The notes beneath the pieces were generated by a model that worked only from the letters and a program-made list of their open reading frames with translations, had not been told where the DNA came from and searched no databases. This document shows, piece by piece, positions 1 to 8,323 of a stretch of DNA of 64,000 nucleotides (the stretch's first letter is position 1; each line of letters opens with the position of its first letter). The translations under genes were made by a program, and so were the position numbers. The DNA comes from Oscillospiraceae bacterium Zagget6 (GTDB taxonomy: Bacteria; Bacillota; Clostridia; Oscillospirales; Oscillospiraceae), in assembly GCA_001941075.1 (NCBI GenBank), contig MSHH01000075.1, forward strand, positions 24,158 through 88,157. The letters are read 5' to 3'.

Positions 1-117
1 CTCGTCCGCCGCCTCCAGCAGCTGGTCCACCCAATAGGGCTGGTCCCCCTCGTCGATGAGGGAGTACCCATAAAGGGACTTGCCCAGGTGCAGGTCCGCC
101 AGGTGAAAGAATCGCAT
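1..117 (-). CDS. sbcD: SbcD-type exonuclease subunit, N-terminal part only
   Basis: The reverse strand encodes an N-terminus starting MRFFHLADLHLGKS that runs off the left edge of the window (39 codons seen). The D-x-H pair in LADLHLG is the first metal-binding motif of the calcineurin-like phosphoesterase fold, and this start is typical of SbcD, the nuclease subunit of the SbcCD (Mre11-Rad50-like) complex that opens hairpins and processes DNA ends. The ATG has a strong ribosome binding site, GGAGGGG, 6 bases upstream. The ORF is too short for the track. sbcC would be expected further left, outside the window. Most of the protein is unseen, so another Mre11-like phosphoesterase remains possible. 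Confidence 0.75.
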   Translation of the reverse strand, partial: MRFFHLADLHLGKSLYGYSLIDEGDQPYWVDQLLEAADE

Positions 118-262
118 AATACCCCTCCATGTCGGTTTGTTTTTTTCTATTATACCGCATAAATGCGGCGTTTTCCATTCTTTTTCCCGCAAAGAACAGA
201 AAACGCCCGGAGAAGGGCGATTTGCTCTCCTCCGGGCGGTGGATTTTTCTTTGAAATGGGAA

Positions 263-1684
263 TCAGAACCGGAAATCCCGCTGACCGTTTTCGATGTCCG
301 CCAGGTGCTGGACGGTGATGGCCCGCACTTTCTCGTTGGGGATGTTTGCCAACTCCTTCTGGATGAGCTTGAGGCCCACTTCACGGGTTTCGGGGGTGGC
401 GTAGTCCTCAAGGTACTCCTTCAAGGTCATCAGGGCGTTGGGGTGGCAGCAGTTCTGGATGGCGCCGGACTTGCAGACCTCCATGAACCGGTCTCCGGTG
501 CGCCCCGCCCGGTAACAGGCGGTGCAGAAGCTGGGGATATAGCCCATGTCCATCAACCACTTGACCACCTCGTCCAGGCTGCGCTGGTCGGAGATGTCGA
601 ACTGTACCGTGTCCTCCGGGCGAATTTCCTCGGTGTAGCCACCCACGCTGGTACGGCTGCCGCCGGAGATCTGGGAGATACCCAGGTGCAGCACTCGCTC
701 TCTGGTGCGTTGGCTCTCCCGTGTGGAGACGATCATGCCTGTGTACGGCACCGCCACCCGGATGCAGGCCACGATTTTGGCAAAGGTGTCGTCGTCGATG
801 GCGTTGGAGAAGGTGCTGGGGTCGATGTCGTCCGCCGGGCAGATGCGGGGCACAGAGATGGTGTGGGGACCGACGCCGTGGACGGCCTCCAGGTGCTCGG
901 CGTGCATCAGGATGCCCGCAAACTCGTAGCGGTATTTGTCCAGGCCGAAAAGCACGCCCAATCCCACGTCGTCGATGCCGCCTTCCATGGCCCGGTCCAT
1001 GGCCTCGGTGTGGTAAGCGTAGTCGTGCTTGGGGCCCCAGGGGTGCAGCTGCTCATAGGATTCCTTGTGGTAGGTCTCTTGGAAGAGGATGTAGGTCCCG
1101 ATCCCCGCCTCTTTCAGCTTACGGTAGTTCTCCACGGTGGTGGCGGCGATGTTGACGTTCACCCGGCGGATGTCGCCGTTTTTGTGGTGGACAGAGTAGA
1201 TGGTCTGGATGGACTCCAAAATGTACTCGATGGGGTTGTTCACCGGGTCCTCGCCGGACTCGATGGCCAGCCGCTTGTGGCCCAGGTCCTGGAGGGCGAT
1301 GACCTCTTGGCGAATTTCCTCCTGGGTGAGCTTTTTCCGGGGGATGTGCTTGTTGATGGCGTGATAGGGGCAGTAGGTGCAGCCGTTGACGCAGTAGTTG
1401 GACAGGTACAGCGGCGCGAACAGGACAATGCGGTTGCCGTAGAAGTCCTTTTTGATCTGCTCCGCCAGGGCATAGACCTGCTGGATTTTATCCGGCAGGG
1501 TGCAGGCCAGCAGCACGGAGGCGTCCCGGTGGGACAAACCTTTCAGCTCCTTGGCCTTGGCGATGATCTGGTCGATGAGTTCCGCGTCCTCCTTGTGGGC
1601 GTCGGCATAGGCCAGAGTCTCCAGAATTTCCTCGTGGTTGATGAACTCCTCCGCTTTCAGGGAGCTGGGATTGTAAATTGCCAT
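263..1684 (-). CDS. hydG: [FeFe]-hydrogenase H-cluster maturase HydG (radical SAM)
   Basis: This 473-residue radical SAM enzyme is HydG, which cleaves tyrosine to give CO and cyanide ligands for the H-cluster of [FeFe]-hydrogenase. The radical SAM cluster motif is C98-x3-C102-x2-C105 (YCVNGCTYC), as in the ThiH/HydG branch. The HydG-specific C-terminal motif CX2CX22C is present (FCTACYRAGRTGDRF onward, ending in NCC), which binds the auxiliary iron-sulfur cluster carrying the dangler iron. Length is normal for the family. It is the last gene of a leftward set hydF - TM1266-like regulator - hydG with short gaps (31-37 bases), so probably one operon. HydE, the third maturase, is not in the window. 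Confidence 0.96.
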   Translation of the reverse strand: MAIYNPSSLKAEEFINHEEILETLAYADAHKEDAELIDQIIAKAKELKGLSHRDASVLLACTLPDKIQQVYALAEQIKKDFYGNRIVLFAPLYLSNYCVNGCTYCPYHAINKHIPRKKLTQEEIRQEVIALQDLGHKRLAIESGEDPVNNPIEYILESIQTIYSVHHKNGDIRRVNVNIAATTVENYRKLKEAGIGTYILFQETYHKESYEQLHPWGPKHDYAYHTEAMDRAMEGGIDDVGLGVLFGLDKYRYEFAGILMHAEHLEAVHGVGPHTISVPRICPADDIDPSTFSNAIDDDTFAKIVACIRVAVPYTGMIVSTRESQRTRERVLHLGISQISGGSRTSVGGYTEEIRPEDTVQFDISDQRSLDEVVKWLMDMGYIPSFCTACYRAGRTGDRFMEVCKSGAIQNCCHPNALMTLKEYLEDYATPETREVGLKLIQKELANIPNEKVRAITVQHLADIENGQRDFRF

Positions 1685-1721
1685 AGCTTGGTTCCTCTTT
1701 CTTTTTTATATTATATAAAGG

Positions 1722-1967
1722 TTAAACTCTTGAATAGGCCACCTTTGCGCTGACGCCGTCCAGCCGCCCGATCTTGCCGGACAGGGTGCTGATGGCATCC
1801 ATGGGCGCGTCCACCGCCACGCTGATAAGGTTGACCCCCTTGGCGTGGTAGGGGATGCCCATTCGCCCGATGATGACGTTGCCGTACTCGTGCAGGAGGG
1901 CGTTCAGCGCCTCCACGCTGTCGGGGTTTTCCACGATAATGGCGATGACCGCCAGTCTTGTCTCCAT
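1722..1967 (-). CDS. TM1266-type iron-only hydrogenase system regulator (ACT-like)
   Basis: This 81-residue protein starts METRLAVIAIIVENP and contains YGNVIIGRMGIPY and a C-terminal LDGVSAKVAYSRV, the pattern of the small ACT/NikR-C-like family named after Thermotoga TM1266 and annotated as a putative iron-only hydrogenase system regulator. Members usually sit among hyd maturation genes, as here between hydF and hydG. No DNA-binding domain is visible, so a direct transcriptional role is not shown; ligand binding or protein interaction is equally possible. The start is preceded by AAAAAAGGAGAG. Function is inferred from family and neighbours. Confidence 0.85.
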   Translation of the reverse strand: METRLAVIAIIVENPDSVEALNALLHEYGNVIIGRMGIPYHAKGVNLISVAVDAPMDAISTLSGKIGRLDGVSAKVAYSRV

Positions 1968-1998
1968 AGTGTTCTCTCCTTTTTTATTTGTCGTTCTC

Positions 1999-3201
1999 TC
2001 ATTCAGGGATGGCCACGTCCGCCAAGATGCCGCTGAGGTGGGCGATGGCTACCCCGTAGTTGGTCATGGGGACGCCCGCGGCCTGGGCCTCAGCCACCCG
2101 GCTGAGGACGTACTTCCGGTTGAACATACAGGCCCCGCACTGGATGATGAGGGCGTACCGCCTCAAATCGGCGGGAAAATCCTTGCCGCTGACCACATCC
2201 ACGGTCAGGCCGGGGCCGGTGCGCTGGCGCAACAACCGGGGAATTTTCACCCGGCCAATGTCCTCCTCCATTGGGGCGTGGGTACACGCCTCAGCAATGA
2301 GGACCTTGTCTGTCTCTCGCAGCCCGTCAATGGCCTTTGCTCCCTGAACATAGGCGTGAATGTCCCCCTTGTAGGCGGCAAACAGGGTGGAAAAGGAGGT
2401 GAGCAGGCTCTCTTGGGGCTTTTTGTCGTAGACCAGGCGGAACACCTGGGAGTCGGTGATAATGAGCTTGGGGGGATAGGCCAACGCAGAGAGGGTCTGG
2501 TCCAGCTTGTCGGTGGTGCAGCTCATCACCAGACATTTTTTGTCCAGCAGCTCCCGAATGGTCTGCACCTGGGGCAGGATCAACCGCCCCTCCGGGGCCT
2601 GAATGTCCTGGGGCATTACCAGCAGCACCAGATCATTTTCTCCCACCAGGTTCCCGGTGATGAACCGTTTGCCCTCCGTCCGGTGGGACAACTCCACCAG
2701 CCGCTCCCGCAGGGCGTCCACCCCCTGCCCGGTGACGGCGCTGGTGGTGATGGGGTCGGTATCCAGCTCCCGGCGAATGGCGGCGCAGAGGGCCTCGGTG
2801 TCCGGGTTGGCGTCGCACTTGCTGACCACCGCCACCACGGGGGTATCCTGCTGGGCGAAGAGCCGGAACCAGTTGGCCTCCTCCTCCAGATTCTCCTGGG
2901 TGAAGAGGATGACGGCCAAATCGGTCTCCTGAGCCACCTGCCGGGTAGTCTCCACCCGCTTTTGGCCCAAATCTCCGGCGTCGTCAAAGCCCGCCGTGTC
3001 GATGAGGACGCAGGGGCCGATGCCGTGAATCTCCATGCTCTTGCGGACGGGGTCGGTGGTGGTCCCGGCTGCGCCGTCCACGATGGAGACGGCGTGGCCC
3101 GCAAAGGCGTTGACAAGGGCGCTCTTGCCGCTGTTCATCCGGCCCAAAAAGGTGATGTGGGTGCGGCTGGAGGCGGGGGTCTCGTTCAGGGAGGTTTTCA
3201 T
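1999..3201 (-). CDS. hydF: [FeFe]-hydrogenase maturation GTPase HydF
   Basis: HydF is the GTPase scaffold on which the di-iron subcluster is assembled before transfer to the hydrogenase. I place the start at 3201 (MKTSLNETPASS), because AAAGGAG lies 9 bases upstream and the 400-residue product has the family length; the longer track ORF reads into an upstream terminator. The P-loop GRMNSGKS is at residues 20-27, followed by a switch-like DTAGFDDAGDLG. The C-terminal cluster ligands are about C306 (CTH) and C355/C358 (QCGAC). The residue before the last pair is Gln where many HydFs have His, a ligand position known to vary. It is the first gene of the hydF - TM1266-like - hydG set. Confidence 0.95.
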   Translation of the reverse strand: MKTSLNETPASSRTHITFLGRMNSGKSALVNAFAGHAVSIVDGAAGTTTDPVRKSMEIHGIGPCVLIDTAGFDDAGDLGQKRVETTRQVAQETDLAVILFTQENLEEEANWFRLFAQQDTPVVAVVSKCDANPDTEALCAAIRRELDTDPITTSAVTGQGVDALRERLVELSHRTEGKRFITGNLVGENDLVLLVMPQDIQAPEGRLILPQVQTIRELLDKKCLVMSCTTDKLDQTLSALAYPPKLIITDSQVFRLVYDKKPQESLLTSFSTLFAAYKGDIHAYVQGAKAIDGLRETDKVLIAEACTHAPMEEDIGRVKIPRLLRQRTGPGLTVDVVSGKDFPADLRRYALIIQCGACMFNRKYVLSRVAEAQAAGVPMTNYGVAIAHLSGILADVAIPE

Positions 3202-3270
3202 AGGGCGGCTCCTTTCTCTCGTTGGCGCTTCCGGCGCGCACAGTTGCTGCCTGCGCGCCGGAAAGCACAG

Positions 3271-3298
3271 AAAAAAGCCCGCATCGGAGGATGCGGGC
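3271..3298 (-). terminator. Intrinsic terminator between ncRNA candidate and hydF
   Basis: On the reverse strand GCCCGCATC / GATGCGGGC forms a stem with a short loop, followed by TTTTTT. A second strong hairpin (3229-3263, TTCCGGCGCGCA paired with TGCGCGCCGGAA) lies between it and the hydF ribosome binding site, without a U-run. hydF transcription must either read through or start between them. Confidence 0.85.
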
Positions 3299-3425
3299 AT
3301 AGAATATCCTAAATCATCAAACACAAAGAGCAGTCCGTCCGGCCATTTGTCAGAACTCGTGTTCTTTCAAGGGGCGGGGCGAAGCGGCAATCGGGTTTGT
3401 GACAAGGGGTCTGCTCATCACTCAC
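3271..3425 (-). ncRNA. Candidate structured small RNA upstream of hydF
   Basis: Between a good promoter (3432-3460) and a perfect intrinsic terminator (3271-3298) lies about 155 nt with no ORF. In the RNA sense GAGCAGACC (3408-3416) can pair with GGACTGCTC (3328-3336) with one mismatch, and TTGTCA just inside it pairs with TGACAA. This gives one long interrupted hairpin with an internal loop, with smaller stems such as AGAAC/GTTCT at the apex. The overall shape (single long hairpin with a bulge, own promoter, own terminator) resembles 6S RNA, but I cannot verify the class. It could also be a leader that attenuates hydF. The existence of a separate transcript is inferred, not shown. Confidence 0.5.
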
Positions 3426-3431
3426 ACCGGT

Positions 3432-3460
3432 ATCATACACTATAACAGGCGGAAAGTCCA
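3432..3460 (-). promoter_or_regulatory. Sigma-A promoter for ncRNA candidate / hydF
   Basis: Reverse-strand TGGACT (3455-3460), 17-base spacer, TATGAT (3432-3437). The predicted transcription start is near 3425. Confidence 0.6.
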
Positions 3461-3502
3461 GAGGAAAAACGCGATTTCAGGGAAATTGGTAGGGCAATTT
3501 TC

Positions 3503-4270
3503 TTATTTCGCCTGTAAATCCCGGATGTAGGTGGTGGTCCCCTGCTTCTGCACCTCGAACCGGGGGATGGACTGAATCATAGAGGACAGCTTTTTAAAGC
3601 CGTAGTTCCGGCTGTCGAAGTCGGGGCGCTTTTTCAACAACAGGGTCCCTAGGGCGGAAAGCATCCCATAGCCCTCGTCGTCGGTGATGTCCTCCAAGCT
3701 CAGGGCAATCAGCTCGATGATGTCCGCTGTGACGGGAGAGATGGAGCGGTTGTTCTGGGTGGTCTGCTTGCGCTTGCTGGCCTTCTGGCCGGTGCGGTGG
3801 TCCTGCTCCGGCTCCGCTTCCTTGGCTGCAGCCCGGATGACCTCGATATAGACGAATTTATCGCAGGAGGCGATGAAGGGCTGGGGCGTCTTTTTCTCCC
3901 CCATGCCGTAGACCTTCATCCCCGCCTCCCGGAGCCGGGTCGCCAGGCGGGTGAAGTCGCTGTCGCTGGACACCAGCACGAAGCCGTCCACCCGACCAGA
4001 ATAGAGGATGTCCATGGCGTCGATGATCATGGCTGAGTCGGTGGCGTTTTTGCCGGTGGTGTAGGCGTACTGCTGGATGGGAGTGATGGCGTACTCCAAC
4101 AGCATGGCCTTCCAGCTGGCCATGTTGGGGGTGGTCCAGTCGCCGTAAATGCGCTTGATGGTGGGAGAGCCGTAGACGGCGATCTCCTCCATAATTTCTT
4201 TCATGGCGGTGCGGGGGGCGTTGTCCGCGTCGATGAGGACGGCGAGACGCAGTTCAATGGGTTCGGGCAT
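3503..4270 (-). CDS. NYN-domain protein with OST-HTH/LOTUS C-terminus
   Basis: A 255-residue protein using the ATG at 4270, which has GAAAGGAGA upstream; the longer track ORF lacks such a site. The N-terminal domain has LIDADNAP near residue 11 and SSDSDFTRLATRLREAG near residue 104, the acidic motifs of the NYN (PIN-like, LabA/DUF88) nuclease fold. The C-terminal 70 residues (EDITDDEGYGMLSALG ... KKRPDFDSRNYGFKKL) match an OST-HTH/LOTUS-type RNA-binding domain. The combination suggests an RNA-directed nuclease or RNA-binding protein, but the substrate is unknown. It stands alone between the ncRNA candidate and serC and reads away from serC. Confidence 0.85.
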   Translation of the reverse strand: MPEPIELRLAVLIDADNAPRTAMKEIMEEIAVYGSPTIKRIYGDWTTPNMASWKAMLLEYAITPIQQYAYTTGKNATDSAMIIDAMDILYSGRVDGFVLVSSDSDFTRLATRLREAGMKVYGMGEKKTPQPFIASCDKFVYIEVIRAAAKEAEPEQDHRTGQKASKRKQTTQNNRSISPVTADIIELIALSLEDITDDEGYGMLSALGTLLLKKRPDFDSRNYGFKKLSSMIQSIPRFEVQKQGTTTYIRDLQAK

Positions 4271-4452
4271 AAAATCTCCTTTCCGGTAAGAAAGCAAAAT
4301 TAGGATAACAAAAAACCGGTCTGCGCCGGTCAAAAGCTGTTTAGGTATCCATTATACCATAAGAAACGAAAAAGGAAAGTCAAAAATGGCAGGCCGAAAT
4401 AATTTAACAAAATACAGTGAAAAAGCGCGACGCTTTTTGGAGATTGCTGTGG

Positions 4453-4482
4453 TTGTCTTGACAGCGCGAAATTTGGTATAAT
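4453..4482 (+). promoter_or_regulatory. Promoter of serC-serA
   Basis: TTGTCT (4453-4458), 18-base spacer, TATAAT (4477-4482) with an extended -10 TGG. The roughly 95-nt leader contains two small hairpins (CCCGGC/GCCGGG and GCGGT/ACCGC) before the ribosome binding site; no recognised riboswitch. Confidence 0.7.
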
Positions 4483-4581
4483 AGCTCTTGCGTCCCAGAG
4501 GCCCGGCGAGTTTGAAGCCGTCAGCCGGGACCAATACACGCGGTGAGATTGAAACCGCAGGTTTGAAAGGAGATCCTCCCC

Positions 4582-5670
4582 ATGAGTGATCGCATTTACA
4601 ACTTTTCCGCAGGCCCTTCCATGCTGCCCCTCTCCGTGCTGGAGAAGGCTGGCGCCGAAATCACCAACTATCAGGGGTCCGGCATGTCCGTCATGGAGAT
4701 GAGCCACCGGTCTAAAGTGTTCCAGAAGATTTTTGACGACACCAAGGCCAAGTTCAAGGCCCTGATGCACATTCCCGATGACTATGAGGTGCTGTTCCTC
4801 CAGGGCGGTGCGTCCTCCCAGTTCTCCGCCATCCCGCTGAACCTGATTGGCAAGACCGGCAAGGCGGATTACGCCGTCACCGGCAACTTCGCCACCATCG
4901 CCTACAAAGAGGCGAAAAAGTACGGCGACATCGCTGTGGCGGCCTCCTCTGAGGACAAAAACCACACCTATATTCCCGCCCAGGAGCAGCTGGTGGTCCG
5001 CCCGGACGCCTCTTATTTCTATTATTGCGCCAACAACACCATCTACGGCACCGAATGGCAGTATGTGCCGGAGACCGGCGACGTGCCGCTGGTCTGCGAC
5101 ATGTCCTCCGATATTTGCAGCCGCCGGGTGGATGTCTCCAAGTACGGCATCATCTACGCAGGGGCACAGAAGAACCTGGCCCCTGCCGGTCTGACCATCG
5201 TTATCATCAAGAAATCCCTGGCCGGTCACGAGCTGCCCTTCACCCCGCTGATGATGAACTACAAGACCATGATCGACAAGGACTCCATGTACAACACCCC
5301 TCCCTGCTGGTGCATTTACATGCTGGGCGAGGTGCTGACCTGGCTGGAGAGCATGGGCGGCGTGGAAGGCATGGAGAAGATCAAGCACGGCAAGGCTCAG
5401 ATGCTCTACGACGTGCTGGACAACTCCGCCCTGTTCCACTGCTGCGCCACCGACAAGGCCAGCCGCTCCGACATGAACGTCACCTTCCGCAGCGACTCCG
5501 ACGAGCTGGACAAAAAGTTCGTGGCCCAGGCCACCGAAGCGGGCTTTGTCAACCTGAAAGGCCACCGGAAGGTGGGCGGTATGCGCGCCTCCATCTACAA
5601 CGCCATGCCCGTGGAAGGCGTGGAAAAGCTGTGCGAGTTCATCAAGCAGTTTGACCGGGAAAACGGCTGA
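4582..5670 (+). CDS. serC: Phosphoserine aminotransferase
   Basis: SerC transfers an amino group from glutamate to 3-phosphohydroxypyruvate in serine biosynthesis, using PLP in the cytosol. The 362-residue product starts MSDRIYNFSAGPSMLP, the family hallmark, with GGASSQFSAIP, the PLP-binding lysine in GAQKNLAPAGL near residue 198, and PPCWCIYMLGEVL. Length is that of the family. GAAAGGAGA precedes the ATG. It is 18 bases upstream of serA, clearly one operon for the phosphorylated serine pathway; serB is not in the window. Confidence 0.97.
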   Translation: MSDRIYNFSAGPSMLPLSVLEKAGAEITNYQGSGMSVMEMSHRSKVFQKIFDDTKAKFKALMHIPDDYEVLFLQGGASSQFSAIPLNLIGKTGKADYAVTGNFATIAYKEAKKYGDIAVAASSEDKNHTYIPAQEQLVVRPDASYFYYCANNTIYGTEWQYVPETGDVPLVCDMSSDICSRRVDVSKYGIIYAGAQKNLAPAGLTIVIIKKSLAGHELPFTPLMMNYKTMIDKDSMYNTPPCWCIYMLGEVLTWLESMGGVEGMEKIKHGKAQMLYDVLDNSALFHCCATDKASRSDMNVTFRSDSDELDKKFVAQATEAGFVNLKGHRKVGGMRASIYNAMPVEGVEKLCEFIKQFDRENG

Positions 5671-5688
5671 TATTGGGGAGGAACCGTC

Positions 5689-6855
5689 ATGTATCGCATC
5701 AAAACAATGAACAAAATCGCCGCTGCGGGCCTGAACCAGCTGCCCAAGGAGCGGTATCAGATCTCCGACGAGTTTGAGCAGTACGAGGGGGCAATCGTCC
5801 GCTCCGCCAAGCTCCACGGGATGGACTTCCCCCCGGAGCTGTTGGCTGTAGCCCGGGCCGGTGCCGGCACCAACAACATCCCCATCGACCGTTGCAACAA
5901 GGCAGGGATCGTGGTGTTCAACACCCCCGGCGCCAACGCCAACGCCGTGAAGGAGCTGGTCATCGCCTCCATGCTCTACAGCAGCCGCGACATCATGGGC
6001 GGCGCGGACTGGGTCAAGGAGCAGGTGGCCGCCGGGGTGGACGTGACCACCGTGGTGGAAAAGGGCAAGGCTGCCTTTGCCGGGCCGGAGCTGGCGGGCA
6101 AGACTCTGGGCATCATCGGCTTGGGGGCCATCGGCGCGAAAGTCGCCAACGCCTGCATCGCCCTGGGCATGAAGGTCATCGGCTACGACCCCTTCCTCTC
6201 CGTGGATGCGGCTCTGGGGCTGGACATCCACGTGAAGCACACCACCGACCTGGACGTGATCTACCGCAACAGCGACTATATCACCATCCACATCCCCTAC
6301 AACAAGGAGACCGCCAACACTATCGACGCGGAGGCCATCTCCAAGATGAAGGGCGGCGTGCGGCTCATCAACCTGGCCCGGGGCGGCCTGGTGAACAACG
6401 ACGCGGTCATCGCCGGATTGGAGTCCGGCCACGTAGCCAAGTACGTCACCGACTTCCCGGATAACCAGCTGATGGCCTGCAAAAACGTCATCGGCACCCC
6501 CCACCTGGGCGCTTCCACCCCGGAGAGCGAGGAGAACTGCGCTATCATGGCCGCCCAGCAGCTGAAAGATTACCTGGAGAACGGCATCATCGTCAACTCG
6601 GTCAACATGCCCCAGGTGACGCTGGCCCGGAGCGGCCTGTGCCGGGTGTGCGTCATCCACCGGAACGTGCCCACCATCCTGACCGCCATTATGTCCTCCT
6701 TCTCCGCCGCCGGAATGAACATTGAGAACATGGTCAACAAGTCCCGCAAGGAAATGGCTTACACCGTGGTGGACCTGGACACCCGCGTCAGTGAGTCCAT
6801 GGTGAATACCATCGCCAGCCTGCCCAACGTGATTCGCGTGCGGGCGTTGCAGTAA
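5689..6855 (+). CDS. serA: D-3-phosphoglycerate dehydrogenase with ACT domain
   Basis: The enzyme oxidises 3-phosphoglycerate with NAD as first step of serine synthesis. The 388-residue protein has the substrate-domain motif AGAGTNNIPID, the NAD-binding Rossmann motif GIIGLGAIGAKVAN near residue 141, the catalytic arginine in NLARGGLV, glutamate in ESEENCA and histidine in GTPHLGAS. A C-terminal ACT domain of about 70 residues (CRVCVIHRNVPTILTAIMS onward) suggests allosteric control, probably by serine. It is the short, single-ACT form of SerA. A strong terminator follows. Confidence 0.95.
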   Translation: MYRIKTMNKIAAAGLNQLPKERYQISDEFEQYEGAIVRSAKLHGMDFPPELLAVARAGAGTNNIPIDRCNKAGIVVFNTPGANANAVKELVIASMLYSSRDIMGGADWVKEQVAAGVDVTTVVEKGKAAFAGPELAGKTLGIIGLGAIGAKVANACIALGMKVIGYDPFLSVDAALGLDIHVKHTTDLDVIYRNSDYITIHIPYNKETANTIDAEAISKMKGGVRLINLARGGLVNNDAVIAGLESGHVAKYVTDFPDNQLMACKNVIGTPHLGASTPESEENCAIMAAQQLKDYLENGIIVNSVNMPQVTLARSGLCRVCVIHRNVPTILTAIMSSFSAAGMNIENMVNKSRKEMAYTVVDLDTRVSESMVNTIASLPNVIRVRALQ

Positions 6856-6872
6856 AACCTCATATTTAATGA

Positions 6873-6907
6873 ACCCCCGCTGCTTTCCCGGCAGCGGGGG
6901 TCTTTTT
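6873..6907 (+). terminator. Terminator of serC-serA
   Basis: ACCCCCGCTGC / GCAGCGGGGGT stem with a 7-base loop, then CTTTTT. Confidence 0.9.
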
Positions 6908-6918
6908 GGCTTCGTATG

Positions 6919-7137
6919 TTATTTCTTCTTCGGTTCCTTCAAAAAATCCAGCTCAAACGGCGGGTCCAGCTCTTTTGGCACATACTGGCCGTTTTTTATG
7001 CGCTGCTTGACGCACTCGGTCAGCAGATACTCGATTTGTCCGTTCACTGAGCGGAAGTCGTCCTCCGCCCAGGCAGCGATGGCGTTATAGAGCTTAGGGG
7101 AAAGCCGGAGGGGAACCTGTTTCTTGGGTTCTGCCAT
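6919..7137 (-). CDS. Arc-type ribbon-helix-helix small protein
   Basis: A 72-residue basic protein: [20 protein letters not shown]... [20 protein letters not shown]. The [19 protein letters not shown]... [10 protein letters not shown] pattern fits an Arc/MetJ ribbon-helix-helix DNA-binding fold, with the beta strand QVPLRLS and two helices. It begins 3 bases after the stop of the SPFH gene and has no clear ribosome binding site of its own, suggesting translational coupling. I infer a regulator or partner of the SPFH protein; no toxin gene is adjacent. The DNA target is unknown. Confidence 0.7.
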   Translation of the reverse strand: MAEPKKQVPLRLSPKLYNAIAAWAEDDFRSVNGQIEYLLTECVKQRIKNGQYVPKELDPPFELDFLKEPKKK

Positions 7138-7140
7138 AGG

Positions 7141-8142
7141 TCAATAGAGGCTGCCGGAGTTGACGATGGGCTGGGCGTCCCGGTTGCCGCAGAGCACCAC
7201 CAGCAGGTTGGACACCATGGCCGCCTTCCGCTCCTCGTCCAGCTGCACCACGTCGTTTTCGTTGAGCCGCTCCAGGGCCATTTCCACCATGCCCACAGCG
7301 CCGTCCACGATCATCTTCCGGGCGTCGATGATGGCAGACGCCTGCTGGCGCTGGAGCATGGCAGCGGCGATCTCCTGTGCGTAAGCCAGGTAGGTGATGC
7401 GGGCCTCCACGACCTCAATGCCCGCCTCGTTGACCCGCTGCTGAATCTCCTCCCTGATACGGCTGGCAACTACCTCGCTGGACCCCCGGAGACTGCCCTC
7501 GTCGGGGACGCCGTCGCCGGTGGTGTCCACGTTGGGAGCCACGTCGTAGGGGTAGAGCCGGACGATGTTCCGCAGGGCGCTGTCGCACTGGAGGGAGAGG
7601 AACTCCTTGTAGTTGTCCACGTTAAAAACGGCCTTGGCGGTGTCTACCACCCGCCAGGTCACGGCGATTCCAATTTCCACCGGGTTGCCCAGGCAGTCGT
7701 TGATTTTCTGCCGGGAGTTGTTCAGCGTCATGATTTTCAGCGAAATGCGCTTGCCGTCGGAGTCGTTGGGCGCGCTGCCTGTCTCACCGCCAGCCGCTTT
7801 TTTGAAGAAGCTCTTCACGTCCCCGCTCTGGCTCAGCTTGGTGTAGGCGGCGGGATTCACCGCCGAGCAGAAGGGATTGACCCAGTAGAACCCCTCCCCT
7901 TTCAGCGTACCGATGTACTTGCCGAACAGGGTCAGCACCAGCGCCTCCTGAGGCTTGAGCACTTTCAGGCCCAGAAGGGGAATCCAGCTCACACACAGCA
8001 GGAGAATGGACAGAAACAGCATCAAACCGTTGTCGATGAAGATCGAGAATAAGCAAAGGGCCAGGACCACGAGAATCAGCAGGATATTTCCCAGCAGGAC
8101 GGGCATCCCCAGCTTGCGGGTCGTCAGAATTTTTTCTTCCAT
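7141..8142 (-). CDS. SPFH/band 7 (slipin-like) membrane protein
   Basis: A 333-residue protein; I use the ATG at 8142 because GGAGG lies 8 bases upstream, five codons inside the track ORF. Two hydrophobic segments (about residues 13-35 and 41-62) anchor it, followed by an SPFH domain ([19 protein letters not shown] ... [10 protein letters not shown]) and a helical region with [33 protein letters not shown]. Such proteins form large oligomeric cages or microdomains in the membrane and are often linked to membrane protein quality control. It is followed by the Arc-type gene. The specific partner is unknown. Confidence 0.88.
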   Translation of the reverse strand: MEEKILTTRKLGMPVLLGNILLILVVLALCLFSIFIDNGLMLFLSILLLCVSWIPLLGLKVLKPQEALVLTLFGKYIGTLKGEGFYWVNPFCSAVNPAAYTKLSQSGDVKSFFKKAAGGETGSAPNDSDGKRISLKIMTLNNSRQKINDCLGNPVEIGIAVTWRVVDTAKAVFNVDNYKEFLSLQCDSALRNIVRLYPYDVAPNVDTTGDGVPDEGSLRGSSEVVASRIREEIQQRVNEAGIEVVEARITYLAYAQEIAAAMLQRQQASAIIDARKMIVDGAVGMVEMALERLNENDVVQLDEERKAAMVSNLLVVLCGNRDAQPIVNSGSLY

Positions 8143-8239
8143 GACGGATACCTCCATATCATTATGGTATCAAAACAATATCATATCGGAACTGCGCTGT
8201 CAAGGGGTTTGGCGAAAAATTTTGACGGATGCCGAACGA

Positions 8240-8268
8240 TTGACATTGCCCCAAGTTCAGATTATACT
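8240..8268 (+). promoter_or_regulatory. Promoter of the canonical sirtuin gene
   Basis: TTGACA (8240-8245), 17-base spacer, TATACT (8263-8268). Confidence 0.8.
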
Positions 8269-8323
8269 ATAATCAAAGAACGTACTTGAAAAAATCCAAA
8301 ATTTCCGAAAGGATGTGAACACG

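Noticed and set aside
3202-3324. N-terminal extension of HydF in the ORF track
   Set aside because: It reads through a terminator and a second hairpin, and the ATG at 3201 has a good ribosome site and family-typical length.
4483-4581. Serine T-box or riboswitch before serC
   Set aside because: The leader is under 100 nt, lacks a T-box sequence and a terminator, and has only two small stems.
4330-6660. 776-residue reverse ORF
   Set aside because: Antisense shadow of serC and serA; composition (His/Val/Gly/Leu-rich) is that of a mirrored GC-rich gene, with no domain.
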